NCBI GenBank assembly: GCA_021325145.1
Contig: JAJPHR010000103.1
Span: 1 to 64,000, forward strand
Length of the DNA: 64,000 nt
Source of the DNA: Verrucomicrobiota bacterium
GTDB lineage: Bacteria; Verrucomicrobiota; Verrucomicrobiia; Limisphaerales; Pedosphaeraceae
Direction: 5' to 3'
Below the pieces are notes generated by a model. The model saw only the letters and a program-made list of their open reading frames with translations. It ran no database searches and was not told the origin of the DNA. The position numbers and the translations under genes are program-made. Shown here in pieces: positions 14,930 to 22,773 of this stretch (the first letter of the stretch is position 1; each line of letters starts with the position of its first letter).

Positions 14930-17900
14930 ATGACAATGACCAAGTTTGTGCGATGGGCCCTGCTGGGCGTGGGATTCGTATTTGGGTGCGGAGCCAGGCT
15001 TCCGGCGGCGGAAGCGACTGCTCCGAAGGAGCGGGAAGATCACCCTGCCGGGCTGGTCGAAGGGTGCGGGTATTACCGATTTCCGACGATCCACGGGGAT
15101 TTGATTGTGTTTACCGCGGAAGGCGATTTGTGGCAGGTGGGGGTCAAAGGCGGAATTGCACATCGTTTGACCAGCCATCCCGGAGAGGAAACGCATGCGG
15201 CTTTTTCGCCGGATGGCAAGACGCTGGCGTTCTCGGCGGAGTATGAGGGGCCAACGGAGGTTTACACCATGCCGGTGGAGGGCGGGCTGCCAACACGCTG
15301 CACGTTTGAAGGGGCTAATGCCGAGGTGGTGGGATGGACGCCGGATGGCAAGATCGTTTACGGAACGGGCAATTTCACAACGCTTCCGAACCGCCAATTG
15401 GCCACGGTTGATCCGAAGGCGCGCGTGTCCACGGTGCTGCCACTTAGTCAGGCGAGCGACGGGGTATTCGACCCGGCGGGAAAAACGCTTTATTTCACGC
15501 GCATGGCGTTTCAAGGGAGCAGCACCAAACGTTACCAGGGCGGCACAGCGCAAAATCTCTGGAAATTTGCGACGGGCGACGCGGAAGCGCAGCCGTTATG
15601 CGCGGATTTTCCCGGCACGAGCAAGCGGGCGATGTGGTGGAAGGACCGGGTTTATTTCGTAACCGACCGCGATGGCACGATGAACATCTGGTCGATGAAA
15701 CCGGACGGCGGCGACTTGCAGCAGCACACGAAGCACAAAGGCTGGGACGTGAAATGGGCGTCACTTTCGGAGGGCCGCATCATTTACCAATTGGGCGCGG
15801 ACCTGCGGCTGCTGGAAATTGCGTCGCGGGAGGATGCGGTCATTCCCATCACGCTGGCGTCAGACTTCGACCAGGAGCGTGAGAAATGGGTCAAGCGGCC
15901 AATGGATTATTTGACCACGGTGCATCTCTCGCCGGACGGCGACCGCATCGTGTTGACGGCGCGCGGGCAGGTGTTCGTTGCGCCGGCGGGTCCGGGCCGG
16001 TTGGTCAATGTGACGCGGCAGCAGCGCGTGCGCTATCGCCAGGCCCGGTTCATGCCGGACGGCGACTCATTGCTCGCGTTGTCAGACGAAAGCGGCGAAC
16101 TGGAGTTCGAAAAGTTGCCGGCCAACGGCGTGGGAGATCCTGAGCCGCTGACGCAGGATGGAAAAATCTTTCGTTTCGACGGCACCCCGTCACCGGACGG
16201 CAAATGGATCGTGTGGCAGGACAAAAACCAGGAACTTTGGCTGTTCGACGTGGAGAAGAAAAAGAGCAAGCGCATTGCGGTTTCGAAAACGGACTCGTTC
16301 GCGGACCTGACATGGTCGCCCGACAGCCAATGGCTGGCGTATGTTTCGGCCGCGGACAACCTTTACGCGCAAATCCAGCTCTATCGGCTGAAGGACGGAA
16401 GCACGACCGCGCTGACGAGCGACCGGGTAAATAGTTACAGCCCGGCTTGGACGCCGGATGGCAAGTGGCTCTATTTCCTTTCCGAACGCCATTTGCAATC
16501 GCTGGTGGGCAGTCCCTGGGGATCGCGCGCGCCGGAACCTTATTTTGGGGACATGGTAAAGGTGTACCTGGTTTCGCTGCTCAAGGACCAGCGCTCGCCG
16601 TTCGAACCGAACGATGAATTGCATGCGGCTGATCAGGACAAGAAGAAGGATGATTCAAGCGATGACAAGGATGACAAAGACAAGAAGGACGAAAAAAGCC
16701 AGGCCAAACCGCCCGTCAAGGCGCCCAAGGCGGGCAAGCTGAAGAAAAAGCCGGACGAACCGGCGGTGACAGTTGATTTGGAAGGAATTCAGAAGCGCGT
16801 GATGGAGGTGCCGGTTACGCCGGGGAACTACTCCGGGCTTTCGGTCAACGACAAGCATTTGTATTGGGCGGCGCGCAATTTGGGTTACGCGGCTAAGACC
16901 CGGCTGGAAAGATTGGAGATCAGCAATGACGATCCGAAACCGAAAATCCTGGCGGAGGACATCCAGAGTTACGAACTATCCGATGACGGAAAGAAGCTGC
17001 TGATCCACAAGGGCGACGAGTTCCACGTGGTTGATTCCGGGACGGGCGCTCCGGCGAAATTGGAAAAAGCCGTGGATTTGAAGAACTGGGAATTTTCGCT
17101 CGATCCGCGCGAGGAATGGCGGCAGATGTTCGTCGAATCGTGGCGCTTGATGCGGGACTATTTTTATGACCCGAACATGCACGGCGTCGATTGGCCGGCG
17201 ATGCGGGAAAAATATATGCCGCTGGCGGAGCGAGTCACGGATCGCGCGGAGTTGAGCGATCTGATTGCGGACATGGTGGGAGAACTGTCGGCGCTGCATA
17301 TTTTTGTCGTCGGCGGAGATTTTCGGGAGGGATCGGACCACGTTCGCGGCGCCGGGCTTGGCGCGGCATTGTCGCGCGACGAAAAGCAGGGCGGTTATCG
17401 CATCGATCATATTTACCAATCGGACCCCGATTATCCCGAGCGATTGTCGCCGGTGGCGCGCCCAGGAGCGGACTTGAAGGAAGGCGACATTATCGAGCAG
17501 GTCAACGGAGTGCCGACGTTGTCGAATCATCTGGCGGGATTGTTGCGCAATCAAGCGGGGCAACAGGTCCTGCTCAGCGTCAAACCGGTTTCGGGGAAAT
17601 CGCGGGACGTGATTGTGAAACCCATCAGTTTGGATCAGGAGTTCAACTTGCGTTACGAAGACTGGGAATATTCGCGGCGCATGATGGTTGAAAAACTCGG
17701 CAAAGGAGAGATCGGCTATGTGCATTTGCGCGCCATGGGATCGAAGGACATTGCCGACTGGGCGCGGGATTATTATCCAATCTTCAATCGCAAGGGGTTG
17801 ATTATCGATGTGCGGCACAACGGCGGCGGGAACATCGACAGTTGGATCCTCGAGAAGTTGATGCGCAAGGCCTGGTTCTATTGGCAGCCGCGTGTGGGCA

Positions 17901-18319
17901 ATCCCACGTGGAACATGCAGTACGCCTTCCGCGGGCATGCGGTGGTGCTCTGCGATGAGCGAACCGGCTCGGACGGTGAGGCGTTCACGGAGGGTTTCAA
18001 GCGGCTGGGCATCGGCAAGGTCATCGGCACGCGCACGTGGGGCGGCGAAATCTGGCTGAGCTTTGACAATCGATTGGTCGATGCCGGAATCGCGTCGGCA
18101 GCGGAAACAGGCGTTTATGGACCGGAGGGCAAGTGGCTGATCGAGGGCCATGGAGTCGACCCGGATGTCGTGGTGGACAACCTCCCGCACGCAACTTTCA
18201 AAGGTGAGGATGCGCAACTCAAGGAGGCGATCGCGGATTTGCAGGAGCAAATTAAACTGCATCCAGTGGACGTTCCGCCCGCGCCCCCGCACCCGAACAA
18301 GGCGTTACTCAATCGTTAG
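14930..18319 (+). CDS. Tricorn-type S41 peptidase with beta-propeller, PDZ and catalytic domains
   Basis: A 1129-residue exported protease. ATGs at 14930 and 14936 precede a signal peptide (FVRWALLGVGFVFGCGA); a GTG at 14903 is less likely. Residues about 40-620 form WD/TolB-like propeller blades with repeated SPDGK/TPDGK motifs. A Lys/Asp-rich charged linker covers about 565-610. The C-terminal half has the tricorn arrangement: His790 in SALHIF, a PDZ domain (LKEGDIIEQVNGV), the core 'LIIDVRHNGGGNI', and the nucleophile Ser1014 in TGSDGEA, followed by RTWGGEIW. Tricorn homologues cut peptides from the proteasome or secreted proteins; with a signal peptide this one should degrade peptides in the periplasm. 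It converges with the mla operon. Confidence 0.9.
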   Translation: MTMTKFVRWALLGVGFVFGCGARLPAAEATAPKEREDHPAGLVEGCGYYRFPTIHGDLIVFTAEGDLWQVGVKGGIAHRLTSHPGEETHAAFSPDGKTLAFSAEYEGPTEVYTMPVEGGLPTRCTFEGANAEVVGWTPDGKIVYGTGNFTTLPNRQLATVDPKARVSTVLPLSQASDGVFDPAGKTLYFTRMAFQGSSTKRYQGGTAQNLWKFATGDAEAQPLCADFPGTSKRAMWWKDRVYFVTDRDGTMNIWSMKPDGGDLQQHTKHKGWDVKWASLSEGRIIYQLGADLRLLEIASREDAVIPITLASDFDQEREKWVKRPMDYLTTVHLSPDGDRIVLTARGQVFVAPAGPGRLVNVTRQQRVRYRQARFMPDGDSLLALSDESGELEFEKLPANGVGDPEPLTQDGKIFRFDGTPSPDGKWIVWQDKNQELWLFDVEKKKSKRIAVSKTDSFADLTWSPDSQWLAYVSAADNLYAQIQLYRLKDGSTTALTSDRVNSYSPAWTPDGKWLYFLSERHLQSLVGSPWGSRAPEPYFGDMVKVYLVSLLKDQRSPFEPNDELHAADQDKKKDDSSDDKDDKDKKDEKSQAKPPVKAPKAGKLKKKPDEPAVTVDLEGIQKRVMEVPVTPGNYSGLSVNDKHLYWAARNLGYAAKTRLERLEISNDDPKPKILAEDIQSYELSDDGKKLLIHKGDEFHVVDSGTGAPAKLEKAVDLKNWEFSLDPREEWRQMFVESWRLMRDYFYDPNMHGVDWPAMREKYMPLAERVTDRAELSDLIADMVGELSALHIFVVGGDFREGSDHVRGAGLGAALSRDEKQGGYRIDHIYQSDPDYPERLSPVARPGADLKEGDIIEQVNGVPTLSNHLAGLLRNQAGQQVLLSVKPVSGKSRDVIVKPISLDQEFNLRYEDWEYSRRMMVEKLGKGEIGYVHLRAMGSKDIADWARDYYPIFNRKGLIIDVRHNGGGNIDSWILEKLMRKAWFYWQPRVGNPTWNMQYAFRGHAVVLCDERTGSDGEAFTEGFKRLGIGKVIGTRTWGGEIWLSFDNRLVDAGIASAAETGVYGPEGKWLIEGHGVDPDVVVDNLPHATFKGEDAQLKEAIADLQEQIKLHPVDVPPAPPHPNKALLNR

Positions 18320-18408
18320 GAGCGGACGAGAACCTCCTGGGGTGTTTCGACGGCATGCTGCTTTCGTGAAGCAGATTTTCGTTCAGTTGCCTTGCTCCAA
18401 CTCCCCGC

Positions 18409-19380
18409 TCAGAACAACGTTTGCACCATCGTCCCCACCACGCTCAAGGGCCCCTGGTCTTCCAAACCTTCTGTCGCTTTATCGAGTTTCTGCAGCGTGA
18501 GCTTGGCGTTCTTGTAAAACTCCTGGTCGTTGACGAGCTTGCCGACCGAGCCTTGGCCTTGATTGATCTTTTGCAGAATTTCCTTGAGATTCGTCATCGA
18601 AGCGGTGGTTTCCTTGTAGAGCGCGTCGTCCTTGAGCAGTTTGCCCATGGTGCCCTGGCCGGAGTTGACCTGGTCAATGATGTTTTGCGCCTTCGCAATC
18701 GTGCCTCGCGCGTCGGCGGCGACTTCCTGAAGATTGGTCACGGTGCCCATGGCAGAATTGTAGAGCGCGTCGTCGTAAATCAATTTGCCGACCGTGCCCT
18801 TGCCCTCGGCAATTTGGGCGGAAACACCCTGGAAATTCGCGATGATCGCGCTGAGCCGCGGATTGTTTTGCTTCATGAAATCCGTGAACGGCCCAAGCAG
18901 GTTGTCGATCTTATCGCCGGTGAACGTCTTGGTGATGTTTTGCACGCCCGTGGCGACGTCATCCAGCTTGGCCATGAGCGCACTCAGGTCCGGTTGCTCC
19001 GTGGTGGCAATAAGCTGGCCGGCATCCAGGCGCGGCGCGCTGGGACTGCCGAAATCGATGGAGACGTAGTTTTGGCCGAGCAACCCGGCGAATTTGATCG
19101 TGGCCTTGCTGTCGGTCTTGACCGGCGCATCCTTGTTCAGGCGCAACTCGATTTCGACCTTGTTGTCCGCCAGGCTGATCTTGTCCACGTGGCCCACAGG
19201 CACGCCGGCCATTTTGACCGGGTCGCCCACTTTGAGTTCCGAGATGTTGTTAAACTGCGCCCGGATGTGGTAGCCGGGCTTGAAAAGGTCCTTGGTGCCC
19301 AGCACTTCCATGATGAGGAAGGCGGCAAGCATGGCCAGCGCGACGAACAGGCCAAGCCGGGTTTCGAGCGTGTTTTTCAT
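18409..19380 (-). CDS. mlaD: MlaD/MCE-domain phospholipid-binding protein
   Basis: A 323-residue protein with one N-terminal membrane anchor (about residues 9-26) and a periplasmic MCE domain (about 38-115: 'VRAQFNN'-like strand, VGDPVKMAGVPVGHV, FAGLLGQNYVSIDFG). MCE hexamers form the lipid channel between the inner-membrane Mla ABC transporter and the outer membrane. The C-terminal region is long and carries three copies of a G-[KQ]-G-[TS]-[VM]-G-K-L-x3-D-x2-[LF]-Y unit, beginning near residues 194, 242 and 275, separated by helical stretches. It is the last gene of the operon, 18 bases after the ATPase gene. Confidence 0.9.
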   Translation of the reverse strand: MKNTLETRLGLFVALAMLAAFLIMEVLGTKDLFKPGYHIRAQFNNISELKVGDPVKMAGVPVGHVDKISLADNKVEIELRLNKDAPVKTDSKATIKFAGLLGQNYVSIDFGSPSAPRLDAGQLIATTEQPDLSALMAKLDDVATGVQNITKTFTGDKIDNLLGPFTDFMKQNNPRLSAIIANFQGVSAQIAEGKGTVGKLIYDDALYNSAMGTVTNLQEVAADARGTIAKAQNIIDQVNSGQGTMGKLLKDDALYKETTASMTNLKEILQKINQGQGSVGKLVNDQEFYKNAKLTLQKLDKATEGLEDQGPLSVVGTMVQTLF

Positions 19381-19398
19381 ACGGTTGCTTCTGGATAA

Positions 19399-20181
19399 TC
19401 AAGTCTTGCGGTGATGAAAGTTGAAGTTGGTGTTGAGGAATTTCTGGACGATTGAATCCGGGTTGCGCCGCACTTCCTCGGGCGTGCCGACGGCGACGAT
19501 GACGCCCTCATGGATGACAGCAATGCGGTCGGCGATGCCAAAGGCGACTTCGCGATCGTGGGAAACGACGACGGACGTCACCGCGATGCGTTGCTTGAGC
19601 GAGGCAATCTCTTCGGCGATGACCGCGGCGGACAACGGGTCGAGTTCGCTGGTCGGTTCATCGTAGAGGATCAGTTGCGGGTCGATGACCAGGGCGCGGG
19701 CGATGGCCACGCGCTTTTTCATGCCGCCCGAAAGTTCGCTGGGGAACTTGTCATCCGTCCCCTTCAGACCCACGAGTTCGAGTTTTTCGGTGACGATTCG
19801 TGCGATCTCCTGCGGCGGCTTGAGTTGGTGTTCGGTAAGGTAGAGCCCCACGTTTTCCCCAACGGTGAGCGAATTCAGCAGCGCGCCGGACTGGAACACC
19901 ATGGCCAGGCGGTACTTGTCCATCAATTCCGGGGATTGAATCGATTGTCCATCGACCAGGATCTCACCGGCATCCGGTTCCTCCAGGCCGATCATGTGGC
20001 GGAGGAGCACGCTCTTGCCGCTGCCGCTTGGGCCCATGATGACAAAGATTTCCCCCGGCAGCACTTCCAGATCGATGCCTTTGAGCACCGCCTGGCCATT
20101 AAAGCTCTTGCGCAGGCCGACCACCTTCACGCCCACGGCGCGGGTGGTGTTGGGACTTGAATGGGTTGCGGCGTCGCTCAT
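19399..20181 (-). CDS. mlaF: MlaF ABC transporter ATPase
   Basis: A 260-residue ABC ATPase that energises lipid movement by the MlaE permease. Walker A GPSGSGKS is at residues 50-57, the Q-loop in 'MVFQSGALLNSLTV', the signature LSGGM about 148-152, Walker B LILYDEPTSELDP just after, and the switch His in VVVSHD. The 'SGALLNSLTV' and 'LSGGMKKRVAIARA' blocks are characteristic of the Mla/Ttg2A subgroup. It begins 7 bases after the mlaE stop codon, so translation is probably coupled. Confidence 0.95.
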   Translation of the reverse strand: MSDAATHSSPNTTRAVGVKVVGLRKSFNGQAVLKGIDLEVLPGEIFVIMGPSGSGKSVLLRHMIGLEEPDAGEILVDGQSIQSPELMDKYRLAMVFQSGALLNSLTVGENVGLYLTEHQLKPPQEIARIVTEKLELVGLKGTDDKFPSELSGGMKKRVAIARALVIDPQLILYDEPTSELDPLSAAVIAEEIASLKQRIAVTSVVVSHDREVAFGIADRIAVIHEGVIVAVGTPEEVRRNPDSIVQKFLNTNFNFHHRKT

Positions 20182-20188
20182 GCAAGTT

Positions 20189-20923
20189 TCACAGCAGCAG
20201 GCGGGTCAGAAAATAGTCCAGGATGACAATCATCACAATGCAATTGACCACCGCCTTGGTGACGGAACGGCCGATGCCCCGCGGCCCGCCAATCGTCTGC
20301 AGCCCCTGATGGCACGACACCACGCCGACCACCAGCGCAAAAACAAAGCTCTTGAACAAACCGTTGGCGACATCGCTGATACGGACCGTATCCCGCAGGT
20401 TGGCGAAGAAGCTTCTGAAGTCCACGCCAATCTTGTTATTCAGATCTGCAACCAGCGCGCCGCCGCCCCAACCCACCAGGATCGAAAAAATCACCAGCAA
20501 CGGCAGCCCCACCGCGATCGACACCAGGCGCGGCAGCACCAGGTAATGGATGGGATTGATGTTCATCGTTCGGAGCGCGTCGATTTCCTGATAGACGCGC
20601 ATCGAGCCGATTTCCGCCGCCATGGAAGAACCGATGCGCCCGGCGATCAGGATGGACATCATCACCGGGGCGAGTTCCTTGCAGATGGCGATGCCGACCA
20701 AGCCGCCGATGGAATCCTTCACGCCATGGTCCACCAGCACCGGGCCCGTGAGCAGCGCAATGACGCCGCCAATGAAAAATGAGAGCACGCAAACCATGAA
20801 AAGACTGGCGTTGCCAATCTCGAAAAACTGGTCGAAGACTTTCTGGCGATGCCGCCACAGGAGCGGCAGCGAACCGAGGGTTCGCGTAAACAGCAGAAGC
20901 ATTTCGCCGAGATTTTGAAACAT
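20189..20923 (-). CDS. mlaE: MlaE ABC transporter permease
   Basis: A 244-residue inner-membrane permease. The open frame runs upstream into the preceding gene, but the ATG at 20923 starts MFQNLGEMLLLF and lies 7 bases after the stop of that gene, which decides the start. Family blocks are clear: 'FFIGGVIALLTGPVLVDHG', 'KELAPVMMSILIAGRIGSSMAAEIGSM', 'EIDALRTMNINP' and 'VVGVVSCHQGLQTIGG', with about five membrane segments. Together with MlaF and MlaD it forms the retrograde or anterograde phospholipid transporter. A STAS partner (MlaB) gene is not seen beside it. Confidence 0.94.
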   Translation of the reverse strand: MFQNLGEMLLLFTRTLGSLPLLWRHRQKVFDQFFEIGNASLFMVCVLSFFIGGVIALLTGPVLVDHGVKDSIGGLVGIAICKELAPVMMSILIAGRIGSSMAAEIGSMRVYQEIDALRTMNINPIHYLVLPRLVSIAVGLPLLVIFSILVGWGGGALVADLNNKIGVDFRSFFANLRDTVRISDVANGLFKSFVFALVVGVVSCHQGLQTIGGPRGIGRSVTKAVVNCIVMIVILDYFLTRLLL

Positions 20924-20930
20924 ATCGATC

Positions 20931-22400
20931 TTATTTTTGCGTGGAAGGCTCGCGCGTGGGAACTGTCCTTCCCTTGCCCGCTGGAATATAACACACCCGC
21001 CAGTGAGTGCCTTCCGGGGTGGATTGATACTGGAAAAGGCCGAAGAGGAGCGAGATTTTTTTCTTTTGGGGTGCCGCTTCACGCCGATAGAGGTTCCAGA
21101 GGAGGGATTGGCTGCTGGCCCCAGTCTGGGGGTTCTTTTCCCCCCGCCAAAGCGCATAGACGTGGGAGTAATCCCGCTCGATGCTCTTGTTGGTCGGCAG
21201 CACCGGTTCCATGACCGAGAGGATTTGCAGGCGTTCCTTGCCGTCGAAATCCCGGCGGTGCGTAAAGAGCGGCCAGAGGTCCCGCCGCCGCAACGCCTTG
21301 CCGGTTTCGGTGTTTTTCTCGATCACATCGGAGTAAAAGAAGAAGAGCAGACGCGTCCGACTGCGGTCCAGCGCGCCGGAGTGAACACGATTGAATTTGT
21401 AAACCGGCCATAAATACCAATCGCTTTCCAAGTACTGGTTGGTGGCGTGACTGTAGAACGGCCAGACCCGGTCCGTGTGTTTGTTGGTGCCGCGATCAAA
21501 CACAATCAGCGGCCACGGGTAGCCCCATTCGGTGAACTGGTTTGCCCGGTCCACGGTGTGGGTGACACCGAGCGGCCAGGAATAGGTGGTCGAGTCCCGG
21601 GCTGGAGAACGCGTCAGGCTGTAAAAGGGAATCAGAGCCTCCTGATGCACCTGGTTCGTCGTGCCAATATCCGTTTCGCTCCTGGTAAAGAACGGCCAAA
21701 GCACGAACTTGCGATCATGACCGGGAACAGTTTCCGAGTCGCCCCACGAGTTGGTGCGAGTCGTGACGACCTTGTTTTCATGGCCTACCAGCGGCCACAC
21801 CTGCCAGCCGTGCAAACCGTCCCCGTAAGTTCGGGACAGGACCGGGTAGGGAAAGTTATAATTGATCACGTCCCGTTTCCTGGTTTTGGAATAAAGCGGG
21901 AACAGGACAAAGTCGATTTCGTCCCTAAACAAGCGGTTTTTGATCGTGCCGTAGAGCGGAACCACCGCCGTATAATTCTGCTCCGGATCGGGTGACCGTT
22001 GCTGGAAATAGACCGGGAACAAAGTAAACCGCCTAGCGTGGTCTTCTTTTTGATCGCTTCCCCCGGCGAACGCAAACACTTGGAAGAACTGAAACCGGTA
22101 CTCCGTCCCAAATCGATCATAGGTCAGAATGGGATAGGCGAAGTCAAACTCTTCGTACTGGATCGTCGGGTCCTCCGTGTGAGCCAGGGTCAGGGGCGGA
22201 ATGGCCCAAGTGTGCTGGTCTCCCTTTTGTTCGGAGTAGAAAAACGGGCTGACAATTTCCTTCCGGTGTCCGGGTGCGAGTGTCAGATCAAATTCCTGGA
22301 ACAGAGGGCCCGCGCTGATCGGATCAGCGCGAAGACAAAAAGCCGAAAGTCCGCCCAACATGCCCACGCACAACGTGATGAGGTATTTGGTGATGGACAT
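20931..22400 (-). CDS. Unknown periplasmic or outer-membrane protein with repeated W-P-aromatic motifs, first gene of the mla operon
   Basis: A 489-residue protein of no recognised family. The N-terminus is a signal peptide (MSITKYLITLCVGMLGGLSAF). The mature part is rich in aromatic residues and contains about a dozen short hydrophobic strands of the form [LVF]-[WF]-P-x-[FYV]-[YFST], such as LFPVYF, VVPLYG, LFPLYS, LWPFFT, VWPFYS, LWPVYK and LWPLFT, every 25-40 residues, with polar, Arg/Asp-rich segments between. This periodicity suggests an antiparallel beta sheet, perhaps a barrel or lipid-binding groove. It stops 7 bases before mlaE, so it is very probably part of the lipid-transport operon. 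No homologue can be named from sequence alone. Confidence 0.82.
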   Translation of the reverse strand: MSITKYLITLCVGMLGGLSAFCLRADPISAGPLFQEFDLTLAPGHRKEIVSPFFYSEQKGDQHTWAIPPLTLAHTEDPTIQYEEFDFAYPILTYDRFGTEYRFQFFQVFAFAGGSDQKEDHARRFTLFPVYFQQRSPDPEQNYTAVVPLYGTIKNRLFRDEIDFVLFPLYSKTRKRDVINYNFPYPVLSRTYGDGLHGWQVWPLVGHENKVVTTRTNSWGDSETVPGHDRKFVLWPFFTRSETDIGTTNQVHQEALIPFYSLTRSPARDSTTYSWPLGVTHTVDRANQFTEWGYPWPLIVFDRGTNKHTDRVWPFYSHATNQYLESDWYLWPVYKFNRVHSGALDRSRTRLLFFFYSDVIEKNTETGKALRRRDLWPLFTHRRDFDGKERLQILSVMEPVLPTNKSIERDYSHVYALWRGEKNPQTGASSQSLLWNLYRREAAPQKKKISLLFGLFQYQSTPEGTHWRVCYIPAGKGRTVPTREPSTQK

Positions 22401-22428
22401 GCCAGGTCAGCTCAATTCAGCGGTGCCA

Positions 22429-22456
22429 ATACTAATTCTCCAACGAGCAGCGTCAA
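22429..22456 (-). promoter_or_regulatory. Possible sigma-70 promoter for the mla operon
   Basis: On the minus strand TTGACG (complement of 22451-22456) is followed by 16 bases and TAGTAT (complement of 22429-22434). Transcription would begin about 20 bases before the start codon at 22400. The match is decent but unverified, and verrucomicrobial promoters are poorly defined. Confidence 0.35.
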
Positions 22457-22665
22457 GGCACCACGCCACTGTGCTGATGGAAGAGCAAACCTCCTCCCGC
22501 CACCGGGCGGAGCGCAGAGATCGTGCCCTGCTCGAACATGAAAATAGCAAGAATAGCCGTGCCGAGTCGAAACCGAGTGCTCATCTTCATCAAGGGTGCT
22601 TCGCTCCTGCGTTATCGTTAACGAAACACCCATTATCGCCTCTAATGGCAACTTTAACATGGAGA

Positions 22666-22693
22666 TTGACTTAATGGGCGTTTTCGCTATGCT
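22666..22693 (+). promoter_or_regulatory. Near-consensus sigma-70 promoter facing the 3' end of the MMPL gene
   Basis: TTGACT (22666-22671), 16-base spacer, TATGCT (22688-22693). It points toward the convergent 3' end of the MMPL exporter gene where no plus-strand coding sequence is credible, but a terminator-like hairpin lies about 70 bases downstream. Confidence 0.35.
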
Positions 22694-22699
22694 CATTTC

Positions 22700-22773
22700 A
22701 CACTTGAGGTTTTTACCTCGGTTCCTCCCGACCCAGTGTCGATCGTGCATTATCGCCACTGGGTTGTTTTTTT
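22700..22773 (+). ncRNA. Candidate small RNA (about 75 nt), antisense to the end of the MMPL exporter mRNA
   Basis: The interval between the predicted promoter and the T-run could give a short RNA with two hairpins: GAGGT-TTTT-ACCTC (22706-22719) and the strong terminator stem that follows. The 3' end of the exporter gene, including its stop codon, lies opposite. There is no similarity to a known RNA family that I can recognise; the call rests only on promoter-plus-terminator geometry. Confidence 0.25.

Noticed and set aside
20924..21157. N-terminal extension of MlaE
   Set aside because: It lies within the codons of the preceding gene and is basic and non-conserved; the ATG at 20923 matches the MlaE start and operon spacing.
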